Assembly (NCBI GenBank): GCA_038229915.1 | Contig: JBBRNY010000131.1 | Location: forward strand, 1 to 5,562 | DNA: 5,562 nucleotides | Reading direction: 5' to 3' | Source of the DNA: JAFDZW01 sp038229915 | GTDB taxonomy: Bacteria > Bacteroidota > Ignavibacteria > Palsa-1295 | Shown here: positions 1-4,252 of the stretch, piece by piece | Layout: each line of letters opens with the position of its first letter | Position numbering within the stretch: position 1 is the first letter of the stretch | Translations under genes and position numbers: made by a program | Notes under the pieces: generated by a model | Database searches by the model: none | Seen by the model: only the letters and a program-made list of their open reading frames with translations | Told to the model about the DNA's origin: nothing

Positions 1-773
1 GACTTCTCTGCCATCGATTTGATGTACGGCGCAAATACATCAGTATCATAGTTCGAGTATTTATCTTGCATCACTGCACAGATACGCTCGAAGCCCATAC
101 CAGTATCAACGTGTTTTGACGGAAGATCTTCGAGGCTACCATCGGCACGACGATTGTGCTGAATAAAAACAAGATTCCAAATTTCGATCACATCGGGCGA
201 ACTTGCATTAACCAAATGCCCGCCGCTCTTGTCAGGGGTCTTATCATAGTGGATCTCCGAGCACGGACCACACGGACCTGTCTCGCCCATTTCCCAAAAA
301 TTATCTTTCGCACCAAATTTAATAATGTGCGATGGATCAATATCGGTGACTGTTGCCCAAAGTTCAGCCGCTTCATCGTCAGTCTCAAAGACTGTAGCAT
401 AGAGTCGTGTCTTATCAAGCCCCCAAACTTTCGTGAGTAATTCCCAAGCCCATGCTATTGCTTCTTTCTTATAATAATCACCAAAGCTCCAGTTGCCGAG
501 CATCTCGAAAAGCGTATGATGATACGTATCGCGACCGACTTCTTCGAGATCGTTATGCTTACCCGAAACACGGAGACACTTTTGGGTATCAGCGGCTCTT
601 GTGAAAGGCCTTGTTCCCTCGCCAAGAAAAACGTCTTTAAACTGATTCATACCCGCATTGGTGAAGAGCAACGTTTTGTCACCATGCGGAATAACCGGAG
701 CACTCGGCACTATAGTGTGTCCTTTGCTCTTGAAAAAATCTAAAAATCCTTGTCGTATCTCGTTTGAAGTCAT
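1..773 (-). CDS. alaS: Alanyl-tRNA synthetase, N-terminal part (cut by window edge)
   Basis: This enzyme activates alanine with ATP and loads it onto tRNA-Ala in the cytoplasm. The 257 codons present cover the class II catalytic core. Seen in the translation: FLDFFKSKGH (10-19), LLFTNAGMNQFKDVFLG (35-51), the motif 2 region LRVSGKHNDLEEVG with its arginine at 68 (67-80), HHTLFEMLGNWSFGDY (85-100), FWEMGETGPCGPCSEI (159-174), IEIWNLVFIQ (196-205) and the motif 3 region VDTGMGFERICAVMQ (222-236). These follow E. coli AlaRS closely. The tRNA-recognition, editing and C-Ala domains lie beyond base 1; bacterial AlaRS is usually about 870-900 residues. The start is the ATG at 773-771, which gives the usual short lead (MTSNEIRQGF) before motif 1. 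Upstream there is only a weak, very close AAGAG and no clear Shine-Dalgarno site. The gene is 228 bp downstream of clpS on the same strand, but the hairpin between them suggests it has its own promoter. No convincing promoter boxes were found in 774-950. Confidence 0.97.
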   Translation of the reverse strand, partial: MTSNEIRQGFLDFFKSKGHTIVPSAPVIPHGDKTLLFTNAGMNQFKDVFLGEGTRPFTRAADTQKCLRVSGKHNDLEEVGRDTYHHTLFEMLGNWSFGDYYKKEAIAWAWELLTKVWGLDKTRLYATVFETDDEAAELWATVTDIDPSHIIKFGAKDNFWEMGETGPCGPCSEIHYDKTPDKSGGHLVNASSPDVIEIWNLVFIQHNRRADGSLEDLPSKHVDTGMGFERICAVMQDKYSNYDTDVFAPYIKSMAEK

Positions 774-803
774 TGCTCTTACTATATACTTTTAAATAGG
801 TAA

Positions 804-938
804 TCTATAAAACAAAAAAGTGCCGAAACGTTGCTTTCTATTAACAAAAACCATTCAGCCGGCTCATATATCATAACCATTCTATGCACTACTGAGGATG
901 GCTCGGAGTTTAAGGAAGAACTAATGGTTGTCAAACAA
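804..938 (+). pseudogene. Possible 3' remnant of a secreted-protein gene: end of a type IX sorting domain
   Basis: The plus-strand frame opens after a TAA at 801-803. It reads a short lead, then LSINKNHSAGSYIITI, a short turn, and EFKEELMVVKQ. This resembles the last two strands of the type A C-terminal sorting domain of the type IX secretion system, whose usual pattern is roughly LpAGiYilkv...ytkKlvv then stop. Only this end is present. The upstream half of the domain (NP, VYDxxGR) is absent, there is no ATG before the match, and no stop follows K: the next codon is CAA (936-938), one transition from TAA. The frame then runs through the hairpin and into antisense clpS, so it is not an intact gene. 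The segment sits just before a hairpin with A/T flanks on both sides, as expected for the old end of a gene that converged on clpS. It occupies the space where alaS needs a promoter. A chance resemblance remains quite possible. Confidence 0.33.
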
Positions 939-955
939 TACATTTTCCCAATCCT

Positions 956-992
956 AAATAAAGAACCCCGCTTTTGGCGGGGTTATTTATTT
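956..992. terminator. Hairpin terminator usable from both strands
   Basis: The core stem is AACCCCGC (964-971) and GCGGGGTT (977-984) with a 5-base loop TTTTG, all 8 pairs perfect. After one mismatch (963/985) the stem continues with 7 A/T pairs (956-962 with 986-992). Reading on the minus strand, the stem begins 18 bases after the clpS stop and is followed by CTTTATTTAG. Reading on the plus strand it is followed by ATTTATTTG. The clearest job is to end clpS transcription. The symmetric A/T flanks would also let it end a plus-strand transcript, although no intact plus-strand gene precedes it now. Confidence 0.8.
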
Positions 993-1001
993 GATCAAAA
1001 A

Positions 1002-1331
1002 TTAACCCAGTATCTGGGTATGGAGGGATATTTCTTCGAGCACGGAGCTGACGCGGAGACATTGCCCCATTTCGCCGTCAAACACGATCGATTTTCCTGC
1101 GGTATGCACTTCCCAAGCGTGCACTTCTGCGCGGGGCTGCGAGCAGCCTGTCGCTTTGCAAAGCTGGTCGATCACCTCGTCAAACGTATGATAATTATCA
1201 TTATAGAGGATCACCTTCAGCGGTATTTCGACCGTGGTGATGGTCTCATCGTCAAGAAGCGACTCCGTCAGCGTTTCACTGCGGATAAGCTCCCCTTGCT
1301 TCCAAAATATTTGCGCCAGATCGATTATCAT
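1002..1331 (-). CDS. clpS: ClpS family adaptor of the Clp protease (N-degron recognition)
   Basis: ClpS delivers proteins with destabilising N-terminal residues to the ClpAP or ClpCP protease. The 109-residue protein has a loose lead of about 36 residues and then the ClpS core: PLKVILYNDN (37-46), HTFDEVIDQL (48-57), ATGCSQPRAEVHAWEVHTAGKS (60-81, read in two parts) and a final LRVSSVLEEI (92-101). Asn44, Asp45 and His76 match E. coli N34, D35 and H66, which bind the substrate's amino group. Position 46 is Asn where E. coli has D36, and Phe50 stands at the M40 gate position. The HTFDEV form is typical of ClpS from green sulfur bacteria and relatives. The ATG at 1331-1329 is supported by AAGGA five bases upstream. 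The gene is divergent from recA, with 192 bp between starts, and is followed by a hairpin terminator. The ClpA/ClpC partner is not in the window. Confidence 0.9.
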   Translation of the reverse strand: MIIDLAQIFWKQGELIRSETLTESLLDDETITTVEIPLKVILYNDNYHTFDEVIDQLCKATGCSQPRAEVHAWEVHTAGKSIVFDGEMGQCLRVSSVLEEISLHTQILG

Positions 1332-1336
1332 ATTGT

Positions 1337-1341
1337 TCCTT
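1337..1341 (-). promoter_or_regulatory. Shine-Dalgarno site of clpS
   Basis: On the minus strand this reads AAGGA, then ACAAT, then the ATG at 1331, a spacing of 5 bases. It fixes the clpS start. It is the only clear Shine-Dalgarno site among the starts in this window: alaS, recA, HAD and bshC lack one, and recX and the CPXCG gene use stop/start overlaps. Confidence 0.7.
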
Positions 1342-1493
1342 GCCTAAGATAACACACAAAAAAGAAAAATGACTCGCCTTCGCCAATATTTTTGGGGTGA
1401 ATACTTAAACTTAATCTTGCACATTGGAATTTTTGTATAAAAATCGTTTTTTCAGTGGGAGCATTTTTTCTTCGTATCTTAGAGAGTGTTATT

Positions 1494-1505
1494 ATAGGCA
1501 CCTAT
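1494..1505. promoter_or_regulatory. Interrupted palindrome at the recA promoter (candidate operator)
   Basis: ATAGG and CCTAT flank a 2-base centre (CA). The element overlaps the end of the TATTAT -10-like box and ends 18 bases before the recA ATG, where a repressor such as LexA would block transcription. A looser second copy of the outer arm (AATA at 1509-1512 against TATT at 1490-1493) adds some symmetry. A 5-bp arm is short and may be chance; no regulator is identified. Confidence 0.3.
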
Positions 1506-1523
1506 TAGAATAGCAATACAATT

Positions 1524-2594
1524 ATGGACAATACAACACAAGTTTCTCGCGCAAAAGCGCTACAGATCGCAATGGACGCCATTGAGAAAGCGCATGGCAA
1601 AGGCTCGGTGATGCGTCTTGGTGATAGACCGCACGTTAAAGTCGAGGTGATCCCGACCGGCTCACTCTCCCTCGATGCCGCAATCGGCATTGGCGGAGTG
1701 CCCCGCGGGCGCATTATTGAAATCTACGGACCTGAATCGAGCGGTAAGACCACCCTTTGCTTACATATCATCGCCGAAGCACAGAAACGTGGCGGCACGG
1801 CGGCTTTTATTGATGCCGAGCATGCCCTTGATATTAAATACGGCGAGCGTCTTGGCGTAAAGCTCAATGAGCTGATCCTTTCACAGCCTGAATTTGGCGA
1901 GCAAGCACTCGATATTCTCGAACAGCTTGTGCGTTCTGCGGCTATCGACGTCATTGTGATCGACTCTGTCGCCGCGCTCACGCCTCGTGCCGAGATCGAA
2001 GGCGAGATGGGCGATGCCCAGATGGGCTCGCAAGCTCGTTTGATGAGTCAGGCAATGCGTAAGATCACTGCGGTGATCGGCAAGTCAAACACCACCGTTA
2101 TCTTTACCAACCAGCTTCGCTCGAAGATCGGTGTGATGTATGGCAATCCGGAGACCACGACCGGCGGAAATGCCTTGAAGTTTTACTCGTCACTCCGCCT
2201 CGACATCCGTCGTCGCGACGTGATCAAAGACGGCACCGAGATCATCGGTAACCGTGTACGTGTAAAAGTCGTCAAAAATAAGATGGCTCCGCCATTCCGC
2301 GAAGTCGAGTTTGATGTACTTTATAATGAGGGTATCTCAAAGCTTGGTGATATGATAGATGTAGCTATCGAAAACGACATTATCCAAAAAAGCGGATCGT
2401 GGTTCAGTTATGCCGGCGAGCGTATCGGGCAAGGTCGCGACTCCGTCAAAGTCTATCTGAAGGAATATCCAGAGTCATATAAATCCGTTGAAAATGCCGT
2501 CCGCGAAAAACTTGGCATTAGCATCGCCCCCGAACCTCCGGCTGCGACGAACGGTGCATCAGCAACTGACGCTGAAAAAGCTAAGAAAAAATAA
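1524..2594 (+). CDS. recA: Recombinase RecA
   Basis: RecA forms ATP-dependent filaments on single-stranded DNA, carries out strand exchange in recombinational repair, and triggers LexA self-cleavage in the SOS response. The 356-residue protein is complete. It shows Walker A GPESSGKTT (69-77), the catalytic Glu99 in FIDAEHALD (95-103), Asp103 and Tyr106 for adenine stacking, Walker B VIVIDS (143-148), loop 1 around EGEMGDAQMG (159-168), TNQLRSKIG (195-203) and loop 2 GNPETTTGG (207-215). Numbering is 3 above E. coli. At 121-129 it reads QPEFGEQAL where E. coli has QPDTGEQAL; this position varies among phyla. The C-terminal domain ends in an Ala-rich tail finishing EKAKKK, not the acidic tail seen in E. 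coli. The ATG at 1524 gives the normal N-terminal helix; no Shine-Dalgarno site is visible. The stop TAA overlaps the recX ATG, so the two genes form an operon. Confidence 0.98.
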   Translation: MDNTTQVSRAKALQIAMDAIEKAHGKGSVMRLGDRPHVKVEVIPTGSLSLDAAIGIGGVPRGRIIEIYGPESSGKTTLCLHIIAEAQKRGGTAAFIDAEHALDIKYGERLGVKLNELILSQPEFGEQALDILEQLVRSAAIDVIVIDSVAALTPRAEIEGEMGDAQMGSQARLMSQAMRKITAVIGKSNTTVIFTNQLRSKIGVMYGNPETTTGGNALKFYSSLRLDIRRRDVIKDGTEIIGNRVRVKVVKNKMAPPFREVEFDVLYNEGISKLGDMIDVAIENDIIQKSGSWFSYAGERIGQGRDSVKVYLKEYPESYKSVENAVREKLGISIAPEPPAATNGASATDAEKAKKK

Positions 2595-3292
2595 TGAGAC
2601 CGGGCAAAAAAGACCGACTACCGGTTCTATTGCCTACGGGTGTTATTAGTGCTCTTTCCTACCAGAAGCGCGACCCTCGTCGCGCTTCTGTTTTTATGGA
2701 TGGCAAGTTCGTCTTCGGGCTGAATGTCGAAACCGTCGAGCAGTTTCGACTTCGCAAAGGCGACGAGATCAGCGATCTGAACCGCGAAGCGATATCATCA
2801 TTCGATAATATCATCTCCGCCAAACGCATCGCTTCGAGATATATCGACAGTCGGCGAAGAAGCGAGCACGAAGTAAAACAAAAATTAAAAATGTCCGGCT
2901 TCCTCGAAGAGTCTATCAACGAAGCAGTAACAGCATTAACACAATATGGACTTATCAATGACGAAGAATGCGCCCGAGCATTCCTGCACGATAAACTCTT
3001 AACAAAGGCAGCATCAAAACGAGAATTATTTACGTCGCTCTTAAAAAAAGGCATCGCGAAACCTACCATCGAGATCGTACTCGCTGAAATATCAGATTCC
3101 GAAAATGAAGAAGAGCGCGCAATGAAAGCCGCTCAGAAGAAATGGCCAACCATCCTTCGGCGCGAGCCCGACCCGCGCAAACGCAAACAAAAACTATTTA
3201 CTTTTCTTGGGTCGCGAGGTTTCGAGTACCGGATCATTAAAAGTGTGACGAGCCATTTAGTCGGGGACCAAGAAATAGAAGACGAAGACTAA
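2594..3292 (+). CDS. recX: Regulatory protein RecX
   Basis: RecX binds RecA filaments and in most species limits their growth and ATPase activity. The 232-residue protein has a beta-rich N-terminal part often seen in this family outside enterobacteria (VISALSYQKRDPRRASVFMDGKFVFGL, 17-43, read in parts) and then three-helix RecX repeats. The first repeat has the family hallmark SRRRSEHEVKQKL (86-98) with YGLINDEECARAFLHDKL (118-135). The second has KRELFTSLLKKGI (142-154). The third has RKQKLFTFLGSRGFEYRIIKSV (197-218, read in two parts). The tail is acidic (GDQEIEDED). The ATG shares its A with the recA stop (TAATG), and there is no separate ribosome site, so translation is probably coupled to recA. 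This keeps RecX made together with its target. The stop overlaps the stop of the convergent CPXCG gene by 4 bases. Confidence 0.95.
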   Translation: MRPGKKDRLPVLLPTGVISALSYQKRDPRRASVFMDGKFVFGLNVETVEQFRLRKGDEISDLNREAISSFDNIISAKRIASRYIDSRRRSEHEVKQKLKMSGFLEESINEAVTALTQYGLINDEECARAFLHDKLLTKAASKRELFTSLLKKGIAKPTIEIVLAEISDSENEEERAMKAAQKKWPTILRREPDPRKRKQKLFTFLGSRGFEYRIIKSVTSHLVGDQEIEDED

Positions 3293-3474
3293 CCCTCAAA
3301 TTCATTCTGTACCTGCACCTCGCCATTTTCCTCATCGATCGAGATTCGCAAGACATTTGGTCGGCAACAAACTTGACAATCCTCGACATATTCCTGTGAT
3401 GCACCCGCCGATTCGTCAACGAATGTCTCGTTCGGCTCCCCACAGACAGCGCAGTGAAAAATAATTTGTGGCAT
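3289..3474 (-). CDS. CPXCG-type cysteine-rich small protein
   Basis: This 61-residue protein belongs to a small conserved bacterial family of unknown function, named for its CPXCG motif. The start of the core reads FHCAVCGEPNETFVD (6-20), followed by YVEDCQVCCRPN (29-40) and a short strand-rich end ISIDEENGEV. Cys8, Cys11, Cys33 and Cys36 form two CxxC knuckles as in a zinc ribbon, and Cys37 is an extra cysteine typical of the family. Here the first motif is CAVCG, without the proline. Zinc binding is inferred. The ATG at 3474-3472 overlaps the TAA of the HAD gene upstream as TAATG, so the two are probably cotranslated. The TAG stop overlaps the recX stop on the other strand. Confidence 0.88.
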   Translation of the reverse strand: MPQIIFHCAVCGEPNETFVDESAGASQEYVEDCQVCCRPNVLRISIDEENGEVQVQNEFEG

Positions 3475-4175
3475 TAGCTATAGATCGCTTTGATGATGGT
3501 AGCAGTATCCGATAGATCCTCGAAAATATAATCAGGTTGAAGCGGCTCGATCTCTTCGCGAGTCGTTCTTCCAGTAAGGGTTATCACCGACTTTGAACCG
3601 ATATGTTTCGCGACTAGAACGTCGGGTTCGGCATCACCAATGATCACCACATTATTCCCCTCAATAGTCTTGCCTTTCAATTGTGCAAATTGTTCGAGTG
3701 CTATCGGTCCAAGGTCATTGCGATCAACAGACTCGTGCCCATAAGCGCCAAACTCAAAGTGACGATAGAGATCAAATTGCTGTAGTTTTATCTCAGCACA
3801 TTTCGGAAGATTCCCTGTCAGCAAAGCCAATGTTGTATCAGGCTGTGATGCAAGTTCGACAAGTAATCGATCAACATTGGGTAGCAACGCAAAAGAATTT
3901 GGAGTAACATTTTGCTCCAGATGAGTAGGTATCCATTCAAGAACTTCCATCACCTTGTCGCCTAATTGCTCTTTCGATACACCACTTCTTAATGAGATCT
4001 CGGTCACAATATTTCTATCTGTTTTTCCCGAAAATCTGTAATCTTCCAACGAGACAGTTTTTGAAAAGAAGCGATGCATCGCTTCCTCAAAGAGACGGTG
4101 CGGAAAATTATCTCGATAGAGAACAAGAGTCCCGTCAATATCAAAGAGAATGAGTTTGTGGTTGCTATTGAGCAT
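3474..4175 (-). CDS. HAD-family hydrolase, phosphoglycolate-phosphatase-like
   Basis: This is a probable cytoplasmic phosphatase of the haloacid dehalogenase superfamily. With the ATG at 4175 it has 233 residues. Motif I is LILFDIDGTL with nucleophile Asp12 and acid/base Asp14. A helical cap follows (about 20-90). Motif II is LALLTGN with Thr120. The motif III lysine is probably Lys130 (AEIKLQQF). Motif IV is IIGDAEPDV with Asp181 and Asp185. The layout fits subfamily IA with a C1 cap, as in phosphoglycolate phosphatase and related enzymes, but the substrate cannot be read from the sequence. A GTG at 4208 would add 11 residues. The ATG is preferred because motif I normally lies close to the N-terminus and because a perfect palindrome occupies 4178-4193. 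No Shine-Dalgarno site is visible for either start. It is the first gene of a two-gene unit with the CPXCG gene. Confidence 0.88.
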   Translation of the reverse strand: MLNSNHKLILFDIDGTLVLYRDNFPHRLFEEAMHRFFSKTVSLEDYRFSGKTDRNIVTEISLRSGVSKEQLGDKVMEVLEWIPTHLEQNVTPNSFALLPNVDRLLVELASQPDTTLALLTGNLPKCAEIKLQQFDLYRHFEFGAYGHESVDRNDLGPIALEQFAQLKGKTIEGNNVVIIGDAEPDVLVAKHIGSKSVITLTGRTTREEIEPLQPDYIFEDLSDTATIIKAIYS

Positions 4176-4252
4176 TAGATAAAATATTTTATCGTTAAAC
4201 ACTTCCACCGAGAAGGTTGTTTTCTCAATTGCAGTTTATTTTTTATCACGAT
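4176..4252. promoter_or_regulatory. Divergent control region between the HAD gene and bshC
   Basis: Only 77 bp separate the two starts, so both promoters must be here or inside the genes. It holds a perfect palindrome (4178-4193) and a small inverted repeat GAGAA (4210-4214) with TTCTC (4222-4226). For bshC, TTGTTT (4217-4222) followed 18 bases later by TTTTAT (4241-4246) is a weak promoter candidate. No certain box can be named. Confidence 0.4.
4178..4193. promoter_or_regulatory. Perfect 16-bp palindrome before the HAD gene
   Basis: The sequence GATAAAATATTTTATC is its own reverse complement. It ends 2 bases before the preferred ATG of the HAD gene (minus strand). It could be an operator for a dimeric repressor, or a small hairpin masking the start region in the mRNA. 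It is built from A/T except for its ends, so a chance origin is possible. Confidence 0.45.

Larger units (their letters stand above)
1332..1523. promoter_or_regulatory. Divergent control region between clpS and recA
   Basis: This 192-bp A/T-rich gap must hold the promoters for clpS (minus) and recA (plus). For recA, TATTAT at 1490-1495 is a reasonable -10 box (5 of 6 to consensus), but only a poor T-rich -35 lies 16-17 bases upstream. A second pair, TTGCAC (1417-1422) and TATAAA (1436-1441), has only a 13-base spacer, too short for a usual promoter. No LexA box of the E. coli type (CTGT-N8-ACAG) or Bacillus type (GAAC-N4-GTTC) is present. No RNA gene or small ORF is recognised here. Promoter positions are guesses. 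Confidence 0.45.

Noticed and set aside
156..743. Plus- and minus-strand ORFs inside the alaS region
   Set aside because: They are shadows in other frames of a clear alaS reading frame with full motif conservation.
831..1352. Long plus-strand ORF (TTG start) across the alaS-clpS gap and antisense to clpS
   Set aside because: Most of it is the complement of clpS and it runs through a terminator. Only its first 36 codons look protein-like, and these are listed as a possible remnant.
1417..1441. TTGCAC and TATAAA as a recA promoter
   Set aside because: The 13-base spacer is too short for a usual primary sigma factor promoter.
2659..3069. 136-codon ORF on the strand opposite recX
   Set aside because: It lies wholly within recX, has no recognisable family, and recX is well supported.
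3332..3341. TCGATCGA-type palindromic words at several sites
   Set aside because: Short 6-8 bp words, only slightly above chance and scattered in coding sequence.
4176..4208. GTG at 4208 as start of the HAD gene
   Set aside because: It would add 11 residues before motif I, overlap the palindrome, and has no ribosome site; the ATG at 4175 fits the family better.
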